Shown piece by piece: positions 24,716 through 35,549 of a stretch of 64,000 bases of DNA. The notes beneath the pieces were generated by a model, which saw nothing but the letters and a program-made list of their open reading frames with translations, did no database searches and was not told the origin of the DNA. The position numbers and the translations under genes were made by a program. Source of the stretch: Mesorhabditis belari. Its lineage: Eukaryota; Nematoda; Chromadorea; Rhabditida; Rhabditidae. The stretch spans positions 310,001 to 374,000 of the forward strand of contig CAUEEP010000872.1 in NCBI GenBank assembly GCA_958450365.1, given 5' to 3'. Every line of letters begins with the position of its first letter. The first letter of the stretch is position 1.

Positions 24716-24979
24716 CCTTATGAAAGCCGTTAAGAATCACCCGTAGATCAGCAAAGGAACCAAAAAAAGGGTGGAGTTGATGGAACGCACACATTTTATC
24801 TGGTGCACTCAACTTTGAGGCTTGAAAAGCTGAGAATTCAATTGGAAGATGCACCAAAAGAAGTGTGTTCTAATTTGGCCAAAAAGCACAACAGATTTAC
24901 CTACTAAACTGTTTCAAATTCCGGATCTTTACGGTTATTGGGGGGCGGGAGGGGTCAAGCGATGATCGGAGGGGGGCAA

Positions 24980-26188
24980 GTTTTTTGGCTAACTTGCAGC
25001 TCATTTTTAAGGACCTTAAACTTGTCAGATCCGAACGTTTTACTAAGATTTAGATAGCTTAGAACGTCAGCTTCCAGAAAGTATTTGTTTCATCAAAAGT
25101 TATTGACAAAAACCTATCTAAAATCGGGCTGCAAGTTGGTCAAAAAAACTCGTCCCCCTTCTACCTTTATAACCGTCCCAAACTCCAATCGTTTTTGACT
25201 TTGGTTCTTTTTATTTATTTTCCCAGAATAGCTCAAAAGGAAGTTGATCACATCATTCGGAAATGATTCTAGAAAGTAAATTTTATAACTAGGAACTGAG
25301 TAAATTTGCATAAAAAGGTGCTTTTGTCAGGTTCGAATCCACCTGTTTGATCTAAATTTCGTCCCGTTTTGCGTCAATGGAAAAACTAATTGAATTGAAA
25401 CCTTTTGAATACTCAAATCTTTAAAAATTTCCATTTGCTGAGCCCTAAAATTGAAATTATCATTATTAAAGCATTTCGTTTTCAATGGTAATTTCATTTT
25501 CAGCTCTCAAGCAATTAACAATATACTTTGTGCTTAAATTTGCAGCCAGTTTTGCAAACACAACCTTTCTAGCGCACTATTTCTTTGTTTTTCTTGTAAA
25601 ACTTTGTTACTACAAGAAAAATCAGAATCTAGAAAGGATTTTCTTTTAATTTTTTAGCTTAAAGTACACTAAGAACAGGGAAAATTCCCAAATGACAAAT
25701 TTGCTTTTTTCTAAAGTTTATAGTTTATTTTGTTAATTTTTTTTGACTAATTCAAGCATGATAGATAATTTCTTTTGCAAAAGAAATTCCCAGAGCACAA
25801 TGATGGCTTATTTTTGAGTGATTCTGAGAAATCCCGGGGGGAAAAGAGAACACAATTGTGAGGCTTTAATAAAACACGGCCATTTAGGCCACTCCTCTCA
25901 AAAATCAAATGATTTTTGGTCAAAATGAATAGGATTTAAAAATAAACACCTGCAAAGCAAAGCAAAGCACCTAAAATCCTTTTTTTTAGGCGCCAATTCA
26001 TGTCAAAACGGAAGTCACTTTTTGCGAAGGTGGGTGCAAGTTTTTTTGGGTTGAAAGGTTTTAGAAAAGACTGCAGAAAGAAAATTTTATATGTTTGCAT
26101 TGAAATAAACAAATTTTCTATTTTCTGGAAAATTATAACATTTATAAATGCTTTTTCTTAACAATAACATTTATAAATTCTTTTTCAG
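24980..26188. other. intronic or intergenic sequence 5' of the Capicua exons
   Basis: It contains an imperfect inverted repeat (24950-25170: GGGGGCAAGTTTTTTGGC against CTTGCAGCC-type blocks), a lone tRNA T-arm-like GGTTCGAATCCACC at 25331 and AT-rich sequence. The missing Capicua 5' exon may hide here. I could not place it. Confidence 0.4.
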
Positions 26189-29100
26189 ATGATCGACCGA
26201 TGTCAAATGGAAGTGAGAACAGCTTAGAGCCGGGACCGAATGGGAAGATGAAAAAGGTGAGTGAACAATGAATGCTCAATGAACAACAATGAATGATGTA
26301 AAGCATCCTGGGACTATGATATTCCCCCAGGCTATAGAAGCTAGCTATAGCTAAAGTTATGGTATTTTTGCAGCAAAACCTTAGCTTTATGCTCTCATTG
26401 AACTTTTGCCTAGTTGTAAAACATTTCTGATCTTCGGCTTTCCAGAAAATCTTTTCGTTTATTTTTGGACTTTTGTTTAAAACCAACAAATGCACCAATT
26501 GAACTACGGTTTGTTTCATTACAAAGACTAATGATTTTTCTGTAAAATAACATTAAAACCGGGGACAAAGAAAACGGGGACAATGTGTAAAGAATGGGAC
26601 ACATTGGCCTTCACTTACTCACCACAAGGTTGGGTTTTGAAGAAAAAACTTAGAATTGAAAATCTAAGCCTTTAACAACCGTGGTTCCTTCCTCGAATTA
26701 GCATTGAAAATTTTTAGCTCATTTGTAACCATTGATAAAACATTTGGATTGTCTAGGGCTACTCAATTCCATCTAAGTATCAGGCTGTCCAGAAAGTCTT
26801 TTCGTTCCTTGTCATACTTCCGTTTAAAATCAACAAATGCACCAATTGAACTACGGTTGGTTTCATTAGAAAGCTCAATCATTTTTCTACAAAATAACAC
26901 CAAAAACGAGTTTAAAATGTCTTATGTCTGGATTTTTTTGGAAGTGTGAAGTCGGGTAAAAAGAGACAGCTGGATGATACGGTTTTGACACTTTTAGCTA
27001 AGGGAACCTATTTTGGTGTCCATAGATAAAAGATAGAGCATAAAAAGTTCTGTATATAGTCAAATTTTCAGAGAGTCAGAGAGTCAGAGAGCCGGGTAGT
27101 CAATAAAGGTAGCTCGATCCAGAGGGCTTTGGGTTCCCCTCTTTTGTGCCTTCAGGTGCTTGCAAAAAAATTCGATCCTCATAAAACTGTCGAATGAAAG
27201 GACCATTCCAAGCCACATCTGCACGTTGAACAAACTTCGTAGTGCCTTCGTAGTGCAGCGCACAAAAGATGGAAATCCAGAGGCCTTTGAATTTCCACCT
27301 TTGGCCTTTGGATTTGTGCGTTTAGGTGCTTCCAGCAAAATCCAATCCCCGTAAATATTCAGCCAAAAACATGCAAATTTACTACCGTAAATACTGTAAT
27401 TGGACCCCATGGGGTACTATTTTGTCCCTCCCCCTCTAGGGTGGGGTACTATTAGAGGGTGGGGCACTATTAGAGGATGGGCCACTATTTTACACCACTG
27501 TTCAAGTTACCAAATCAGGATACATTCAAATAATTTTTTCAAAAGCAAAGTTTTTCTTTAGTTTTTATTAGTTTTAACCATTTGAAAATTTAACACCAAA
27601 ACGAAACAAAAACAACTAACAAGCGAAATCAATAGAAACATCCGAATCAATGAATTCATCATTTTCTTGATCATCAATTCCTCGATGTCCTTGAAATCCC
27701 GTCGATGCGAGCGGCTCCAAGAGGTCCTTGATTTCCGTCTCTGATCTCTAACACCAACTTCTTTGGCTCCAACCGCTTCGATGCACTTGCTCGTCGAAGC
27801 ATCCAGCCAAACCGCCGTCTCATCGCAAGCAACAATGTGCTTGTTATCGCCTTCTTTGATTGTCTTGTTCAGCCTCAGAATGTGCTCGACGATGGCCTTC
27901 TCAAATTTGCTCGGCAGCTTTTGACAAGTTGTTGTTGGTGCCCTCAAAGAAAGTTGGTGACGCCTCAAGAACGACTCCATCCAGCCATGGGTTCTTTTGA
28001 AAGAAATTTCAGCTTTTTTGAATCGATTAGCCGCTTCATTCCAGATAATCCGGCGTGTCACTCGTTTCTTCTCGGCTCGACGATCCCGTATCCATTCAGC
28101 CAAACCGATATCAATCCCCTCCGAGTTCAAGTGGCTTCTAAGTGGTTCAAGTCTTCTAAGTGGGCCAATCTTTATGATTTTGGTGTTACTTTGTTGCACT
28201 TGTTGAGATCTACAATCATAAAGAACTTAGAAGTCCACTTAGAAGAAAGTTATGGCGAGCTGCGCAAAAAATTTGGCGCAAAGTAGCCACCCCAAATTTA
28301 AAAACAACAAATTTATGGGATAAAATTAAAAATACAAACGATTTCTGAAAATACATGAAAATTTTCCGCCGGAAAAGAGTTGTTTGTAATTACGCGTTAG
28401 GTGGGGGTGGGGTACTATTAGAGGGGTGGGGTATTATTTTTTCCCTCCCCCTCTAGGATGGGGTACTATTAGAGGGGTGGGGTCCAATTACAGTATTTAC
28501 GGTATGCAAATTTGGGGGCTATTATTAGAGGAGAGTCACGATTTTTTTTCGTTTACCGTCTAGGAGAGCGGGGCGGGGGGAGCTAGCTTTTACGGTAAAC
28601 ACTTTTAATTTTAAAAAACCATTGGTTAATTGGTGCATTTGTTAATTCTCTATGAAAAGAAGCGAAAAGACTTTCCGGATCGTCTTTTTCGACATTTTAT
28701 AATAGGAGTTCTTTAACATTTTCCTTACAACTCATAAACCATTTTTTTCTTTTAAAAGAAAGAAAGAAAGTTTTCTGCACAGCCTAATACATAGAAAAGT
28801 TGAAATTTTAGCAAAAAGACCGAATTCGTCGCCCAATGAACGCGTTCATGATTTTCTCAAAACGACACCGGCCATTGGTGCACATGAAGTACCCAAATAA
28901 AGACAATCGGACAGTCTCGAAGATTTTGGGTGAATGGTGGTATGCATTAGGAGTTGAGGTTAGTTGAAACTGAAAAATCGCGACTGAAAATCATTCGCGA
29001 CTTATTTGATGACTGATAAAGTTGTCATCTGGAAATTCCCCATCATTATACATGAAAAAAACTTTCAGGAGAAGCAACAATACCACAAACTCGCCACCCA

Positions 29101-32100
29101 AGTCAAAGAGGAGCACTTCAAGGTGGGACTGTAACACTTTTATTGATTGAATATGACAAAGAATTGATTGAATTCAGTATCAATGCGAATTCAAATTGAT
29201 TGGTGGCCATTGTAGGCAACATAAGTGGCCATTGTAGACAATTAAACTTATAATCAGTCCAAATTTCAGGCGCATCCCGATTGGAAATGGTGTACGCGAG
29301 GCGATCGACGAAAAGATTCGATGGATCAATCGTTAGGGCCATTGCACAGGTAAAGCATTACTTTTTGATTCAATGAAAGCTAGAAAGCGCTTACAATTTG
29401 AATATTTTTAAAGCAATATTTCTAGAAGCGATGATGAGATCCATCTTCAACCGCCATCCTCAATTCCGTCAATGATGCGAACGAATCCCACTCCACCAAT
29501 GCTGCACACGTCTTTTCCTAAACCTCCCCCTTTACCCTCATTGACATCCCTACCGCCACCGTTGCCTGCGATATTACAGGTAACAATTGGATTTGAATTA
29601 ATTGATTGATCATTGATACTGTAAACCTAGATACCGTATTCTCTCTAATAGCACCCAAAGCTTTGCCTAAATTCCTCGAAATCTCGAGAACCGCTTATCA
29701 GAACCTATCGATGTGGGGTTGGAAAATGTAGCTGACGATGAGATCTTTTCGGGGATTAGAGTGTTGAGCTTCTGTGAAAACTTAGAAACCGTAAAATAGT
29801 CATCAACTCGAGAGAATACCGTCTTGTTTTATCGACAGGGAACTCGGCTTTTCGACTTTAACTCGACTGTAACTTGATTCGATTCCCCTAATTTCATATT
29901 TATATGAGATTTCAAGTTAATTTCTGCGGTCAATCTCAATTTTTAGTTCATAAACACACGGTGCTATGCTTTTTATACACTCTGTAAGAGAACCAAGGGA
30001 CAGTAAGCGTTTCAGCTCCTCAGTTGAAAATGAAGCTAAAACTCCTGTGTTGAAAATGAAGCCAAATGGCTATGTTTTTTTTAATTACTCGATATTGATG
30101 TTAATAGAAAAAGAGATAGAGCACAAAAAAGAGCACAAAAAGTTAGGCGTATAGCCAAATTTTCAGAACAAACTGTCTAGCCTATTTTCTTGTATGATAA
30201 TTTTACAAATTTTCAGAGAAAAATGGGATTTCTTTTCTTAAAATTACTTTGAAACAGGCTCAAAGGCTTAAAAATGACAAAACGTAAACGAAAAACATTT
30301 CTATTTCTAAAAAAACAAATCGTAAGTCAATCTCGGTGTATTTGGGAATTTTAAACAAAGCCTTGTTCTTATTTCTTAAGAAAATAGTAGATCTTATTTC
30401 CTTTCATACTGCGGACCTAATACAAGAAAATATCAAGAATTTTGTAAAAGATCTACGCCAATTTCGATTCCAGGTTCCTTCAACGACAGCGCCCGTTTCC
30501 CGGTCGCACTCCGAGCGAATGGTTCGTCTTTTCGTTGAAGGATTCGACGGAGTGAATTTGAGTCCACTGACACCGGTGAGATTTTGGAAAATTACAATAA
30601 AAATAGCAGACAAAAAACGATAACAACAATAAAAAACAAAAAACAAATCAAAATTAACAAAAAACAAATCAAAATTCCCCAAAACTCAAAAATTTGAGTC
30701 ATTTAGTCAACTCGTCACTCGTTCTTTCGATTAGCCGAAAACGAAATCCCAGTCGAGTCTCCAATGCTCTCTCCCTCATTCAAGAATATGCCCGTTTTTA
30801 TGCCACCTACAAGGTAAACAATAGCAGAATTTCGAGCCAAATACACCAGCCACATACTTCAGTTTTAGCATTCCCTGCTCTCCTTTACTTGGATCAGCCG
30901 AGTTCAACTTTTTGATGAAAACAATTGTGACGAGTACACACGGACAGGTAAAGAGTTGAATGTTTCAAGTCAAATTGGTCGGCTTTAAGTCTTAAAAAGA
31001 TCAAACGACTATAAAAACTCTAATAGAAGCTTATAAGCTTGTATTTTTGCATGCTCAGAAGCTCATTTTTGTATGCTTTTATGCTAAAAAGCTCATTTTT
31101 GTATGCTTTTATACTATAAAGCCCATTTTTCAATGTTTTTATGCTAAAAAGCCCATCTTTCAATGCTTTTATGCTCAAATCTTTCTAAAGAGGGTTAAAA
31201 GGGGTAAAAATTGGTCAAAAGTCAATATTTTATAATGGAGAGTGAGCTTCTAATAGAGTTCACTCTTCTAATAGCTTCTAATAGAGCTCACTCTCCTTTT
31301 ATTAAAGTTTTTACGGTAGTTTACCTAACTTAGCTTTTTGATATCTATTAGAATGAGAAGATAAAATAGCTTTGTTTAAACAACAATGTCGAAAGCTAGC
31401 AATTTGCCAGTAAACTTTGCCAGTAAACGTAGTTTCATTGGATGCGCCGAGTCTTTCTCTGTCGATTGGTACAAAAACTACTTGAATTGGACAGTCCAAC
31501 ACCAAGATATTTGAGTTCAAAGTAGGATTGCCAATGGCAAAGGGGCGCGGTTTAGGGGCTTATATGCGCGCCCCTCCCCCTTTGCCATTTGCAATCGAAC
31601 TTTGAGCTCAAATATCTTGGTGTTCGGCTGTCCAATTTCAATAGTTTTTGTATCAATTGACAGAAATTTTTTGTGAAATCAATGGCTCGGCAAAGTTCAA
31701 AGGATTAATTCTAGAAAACGGAGAAACTCTTGAAGTAATTGTTTCAGAAAATCTTAAGATTACTGTACTTTCAGATCCCGGAACCTCATCGACCACCACC
31801 AATCTCAATTCCTCCCCTCTCACCTCTCCCTCAACCTGTCATGTCTCCATCCGTTGCCTCTTTTGGATCAGCTTTCACTCCACATTTCTCCACAAAGGAC
31901 AAGCTACTTTCACCGTTCTTGGTTTGTGTTTACTTTCACCGTTCTTGGTTTGTGACTCAGACAGACTTCTAGACTTGCAAACTGCAAATAGACTTATAGA
32001 CGAAAATTGACCTTTCAGCAGCCGACAACTTTTCAATTACCGTCATCGGCTGAGGTGCGGCTAAATACGATTCCAACAAGTCCCACGGGGAAAGATGGAC

Positions 32101-35100
32101 TGCCCAGACCAACTCCAATTGGTAATAACGGACAAAAGTTGATAACAGAATTAGATGTAATCAAATGAATTCATAAATTGTTTAGGTCCAACATCACCGC
32201 GTTGGACGGGAACAGCGTTGGCAAGCCCGTTATTAGGTGTTCCTTTCAGTCCGTTAGACTTGTTGGTTGGGACTTTGCCTCTTGGACAATCAATGGTGTA
32301 AGTGAATTAATTGTTTTGTGATTGGTGATTGTTTTGTGATTTTTGTGAAGCTATAAGTTGTCAGTAAATTGGTCTAGCAAGAGCCTAGAGCAGTAGAGTC
32401 ACTATCAGACTTGTTTTGAGGAGAAAGAGTTGTGACAGCCTGCTAACTGGGGCTTAATTTGATTGACTAATAAGACTAATAAGCTCAAGACATTCAAGCA
32501 ATTACAAGCTTCAGTCTAATTGCAGTCTACAAGTCCCACAGCTGCCTCAGACACTAAAAGAAAAGAAAAAAGAAAAAGAGAACTCTTCAGGCTACCAGCA
32601 GTCACAAGCGCCTCGACTCCGTTCATCCTACAGCCAACGCCAGCTCAATTGGGATTAGCAAGAGGTCAAAAGCGCCTTTCAACCTCTATGTCGACCGAAA
32701 TGGAGTTCAAAATGGAGACGGATTCGGATGATCAACTTCCAATCACACCAAATATTCCCTTTACTCCGATCGCATTAAATCCATCAATTACTTTGAATGA
32801 TTCACAGGTAATTTTTGTTATTGGGTTGGCGAATTGAAAACTGCCGAGACTTTGAACTAAAATTTATTCAACATAAAACCATCAATTCATTCCAAATAAT
32901 TTCCATTATTATTGACGACTTCTGCCCATTTTACAGGCAATTTGCGGATTCCTCTTTCGTAGTAGGATTTTGGTTTGTGTGTGAGACAAGTGTGAGACTC
33001 AAAAATCGAGAACTGGAGATGTCCCAGTTTGAGCACTTTCTTCAAAAGAAACCCATTTTGGTGTCAATAGAAAAGTTGTAGAGAATCAAAAATTAGGCTT
33101 ATAGCCAAATTTCCAAAAAGATACACTTAGTAGTTTCGCTTAAAATGCAAGTTTGGTGAAAATTCGTAAATTTGGCATTTCTTGAAAACCAGTTTTTGCA
33201 TCGTTCTGAAAATTTGGATATAAGCTTGATTTTTGATTCTCTACAACTTTTCCATTGGCACCAAAATGGGTTTCTTTTGAAGAAAGTGCTCAAACTGTCA
33301 CATATGACAATAGCCCGCAGTTTTCAATTCACCAACCCAATATATGCAATTGTCAAATTGCAATTGTACAATTGAAAAGGATGCAATTGTCAAATTGAAT
33401 TCATTCTTTGAGAATTCTTCGTTCATTCTTCATTCAGTCTTCATTTTCATTTAATTTTAGGAAGCTATTGATATTGAATCGATCTCAGTTGCCTCGGCTT
33501 CAACTTCTGGAGCTGCAAAGCTCTTTAAGAGAGACGATTTTGATATGGATAAGTGAGTTTGGAAAGCTAGAAGAAATGAGAATAAAGAGTAAGGCATAAG
33601 GCTTTATTCTGGGCAGTGGGAATACGTGTTGGTGTAGCTCATTGGTAGAGCGTTGGCCCGCTAAACGATCGAATCCCGGCGCCGACCATGTCTTGTATTC
33701 CCATTCCCAACCATAAAAGAACATAAAAGGACATAAAAGGATTCGGCTAACAAACGGGATTTATCCATTTCATGCTTAAGAATAGATAATTCCAATTTGT
33801 TAACCAAATCATGAACGTATCAATTTTCAGAGTGCTATTCAAAGTCGGTTTTCATGAGAAGTTCTCCCAATTACCTTCATTCCTACCGGAAACTGCTCAT
33901 CAAGTAAATTTTGATCTTGTAAGACAACTGTAGACAACTGTAGACATTAGAAAGCTTTTAAAAGTGAGAATGAAACTGAAATTAAAATTGAAACTGAAAT
34001 TTTAGAATGAATCTGGCTCTGGATCGGCTTCTTTACCCTCAACTCCATCGTTTTTGGTTCGATCGTTGCTTGAGCCAGCTGGCACGGCCACTGCTTCAGC
34101 GAATAAATCCCCAGCTTCAGCACTACCAGCTCAGGTATTAGTTATTCTATAAAATATAATACGGTAATCTAGATTTAGATTATTTATATGTTCTTTAGAA
34201 TCCAATCTTCTTCCCCCCAAATTTTGACTTGCCCCAAACGGCCTCCTTTCCTGCGCCGATTCAAAAAACGAACTCCGTGAGTTGAGAATCGGTTCAAATC
34301 TGTTAAAATCGGTTAAAATCTGTTAAAATCTGTTAAAATCAGTTAAAATCAGTTAAAATCGGTTAAAATCGGTTAAAATCGGTTAAAATCGGTTAAAATC
34401 GGTTAAAATCTGTTAATATCTGTTAAAATCTGTTAAAATCTGTTAAAATTTGTTAAAATCGGTTAAAATCTGTTAAAATCTGTTAAAATCGGTTAAAATC
34501 GGTTAAAATCTGTTAAAATCTGTTAAAATCTGTTAAAATTCGTTTACTTTATTCTAAATACAGATTATTTATATGTTCTTTAGTCTATTTATTATTAATT
34601 TATTATTAATCTCCAAAATTTCAGAGTATTTCAATAACTGATGACATACTTTCATGCACGAATCCCATTGAAAAAGTCTCGAGTCGAAAGCTATTAGAAC
34701 AACGGAGACAATTGGTGATGAATCTTCTTGAAACGGCTGGTCTCTTCCCGAGTGGTTGGTTTTAAAAAAAGATGGCTTACTTGGATTGGATAAGATGGCT
34801 TAATTGGATTGGATAAGATGGTTTAGTTGGATTGGATAAGATGGCTTAATTGGATTGGATAAGATAGCTTACTTGGATGAGATAAGATGGCTTACTTGGA
34901 TTGGATAAGATAGCTTAATTGGATTGGATAAGATGGCTTACTTGGATTGGATAAGATAGCTTACTTGGATTGGATAAGATGGCTTACTTGGATTGGATAA
35001 GATAGCTTACTTGGATTGGATAAGATAGCTTACTTGGATTGGATAAGATGGCTTACCTGGATTTGAATCTGAAAAAAACCAAATCATTCTAGGCCACGAA

Positions 35101-35534
35101 ATCTCCGCTTTTCAACAATCGCACAAGAATGTTTTCCCAAACAAGCAGACGTTGATCTTGAAAATACGAGAGGTTCGACAAAAGATGATGGCCTTGAATA
35201 AGGCTGGATTCTCTAAATCAGGTAAATCAAACAATCAAACAAATTATCAAGAAATCGATCAGTTTTAGATTCAAACAAAGAACAAGTGGCAGCTATTTGA
35301 AGCTATTTTAAAGTTTTCTCTTTTCTCCAATCAACCTCGACAGGGTCTCAAACACGAAACGCACATATCAAAGTATTCTTTCAATTTTCTCTTTTTTAAT
35401 TCTCTTCAATTCTCTTTCTTTAATTCTCTTCAATTCTCTTTTTTCAATTCTTTTTTTAATTGTCTTTTTTCAATTCTCTTTTTCCGATCGTTTTTTCACA
35501 ATTCTAGTCCCTTACAGGATCCGATGAACTGTGA
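26189..35534 (+). CDS. cic: Capicua (CIC) HMG-box transcriptional repressor, 5' end incomplete
   Basis: Capicua is a nuclear HMG-box repressor that binds TGAATGAA-type sites and is relieved by RTK/Ras/MAPK signalling. I assemble 19 exons with matching phases: 26189-26256, 28812-28958, 29069-29122, 29270-29349, 29426-29579, 30474-30575, 30707-30813, 30863-30947, 31775-31921, 32019-32121, 32186-32295, 32526-32807, 33461-33552, 33831-33903, 34006-34134, 34199-34276, 34625-34754, 35093-35221 and 35518-35534 (TGA). This gives about 694 aa, compact against fly or human CIC (over 1400 aa). The HMG box reads [16 protein letters not shown], then [10 protein letters not shown], then AHPDWKWC. The C-terminal C1 module ends [11 protein letters not shown]. 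Between them lie Ser/Thr-Pro-rich segments such as SPLTP and [10 protein letters not shown], as expected of a MAPK target. The first exon shown begins in mid-codon, so at least one upstream exon is missing. The 32295 donor (GTGTAAG) and the 30863/30869 acceptor are the least certain joins. Family identity is very secure. Confidence 0.93.
27383..28504 (-). mobile_element. pogo/Tigger-like DNA transposon in a Capicua intron
   Basis: A 1122-bp element is bounded by inverted repeats beginning TACCGTAAATACTGTAATTG, with TA at both ends. The minus-strand ORF 28199-27558 (213 aa) has a CENP-B-type helix-turn-helix ([20 protein letters not shown], then [17 protein letters not shown]) followed by the first catalytic block ([14 protein letters not shown]). 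Tigger transposases usually exceed 400 aa, so the second half of the DDE domain is missing and the copy is internally deleted. The TIR-proximal CCCCTCTAATAGTACCCCA motif links it to small MITEs elsewhere in the window. It lies in the intron 26257-28811, antisense to Capicua. Confidence 0.85.
28812..29349 (+). CDS. cic: Capicua HMG-box exons (three exons)
   Basis: Three consecutive exons (28812-28958, 29069-29122, 29270-29349) encode the whole DNA-binding HMG box. The first carries [17 protein letters not shown] and a segment with [16 protein letters not shown]. The second carries [14 protein letters not shown] and the third AHPDWKWC. All are diagnostic of Capicua rather than SOX or TCF HMG boxes: the WWYALG and HPDWKWC blocks are close to invariant in CIC. 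The introns are 110 and 147 bp, with GT donors and TTTCAG acceptors. The 2.55-kb intron just upstream holds a pogo-like transposon and MITE pieces. Confidence 0.95.
29632..29822. mobile_element. small pogo-type MITE, copy 2
   Basis: Ends ACCGTATTCTCTCTAATAG, same core as copy 1, slightly deleted at the right end. It lies in the Capicua intron 29580-30473. Confidence 0.75.
31459..31663. repeat. palindrome in a Capicua intron
   Basis: Inverted arms of about 90 bp: ATTGGTACAAAAACTA, then AACACCAAGATATTTGAG, then GCCAATGGCAAAGGGG. The loop is GC-rich. It sits in the intron 30948-31774 beside a 29-bp minisatellite (31045-31180). Confidence 0.7.
32819..33342. mobile_element. mariner-derived MITE with a nested foldback, in a Capicua intron
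   Basis: Its TIRs (TTGGGTTGGCGAATTGAAAA) match the mariner copy at 48.1 kb; length is 524 bp. Inside, about 33017-33300 forms its own inverted repeat (TTGAGCACTTTCTTCAAAAG against its complement), a second element nested in the first. It fills most of the intron 32808-33460. Confidence 0.8.
33628..33687 (+). pseudogene. tRNA pseudogene (deleted), possible Ser-GCT origin
   Basis: A seven-base acceptor stem pairs (GTTGGTG with CGCCGAC, with G-T pairs), the D-stem is intact (GCTC/GAGC), and the loop CCGCTAA could hold anticodon GCT. About 13 bases covering the 3' anticodon stem, variable loop and 5' T-stem are missing, leaving TCGAATCCCGG. It lies in the Capicua intron 33553-33830. Confidence 0.6.
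34285..34543. repeat. 10-bp minisatellite filling a Capicua intron
   Basis: Unit GGTTAAAATC or TGTTAAAATC, about 26 copies. It occupies most of the intron 34277-34624. Confidence 0.9.
34625..35534 (+). CDS. cic: Capicua C1-domain exons and stop codon
   Basis: Exons 34625-34754 and 35093-35221 join in phase 1 to give [18 protein letters not shown], then [17 protein letters not shown], then [18 protein letters not shown]. This is the C1 module, which in Capicua works with the HMG box for high-affinity DNA binding. A tiny last exon (35518-35534) adds SDEL and a TGA stop. The two introns flanking the main C1 exons are filled almost wholly by two unrelated minisatellites (10-bp and about 23-bp units). 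Confidence 0.92.
34773..35060. repeat. about 23-bp minisatellite filling the next Capicua intron
   Basis: Unit GATAAGATGGCTTACTTGGA, then TTG, about 13 copies. It occupies most of the intron 34755-35092, between the two C1-module exons. Confidence 0.9.
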
Positions 35535-35549
35535 TTTGCTTTGTTTTTT

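Noticed and set aside
27084..27410. 108-aa minus ORF next to the pogo element
   Set aside because: Internally repetitive sequence with no recognised domain or splice support; probably repeat debris.
33628..33687. Functional tRNA gene
   Set aside because: Acceptor and D-stem are good, but about 13 bases of the anticodon and T arms are missing.
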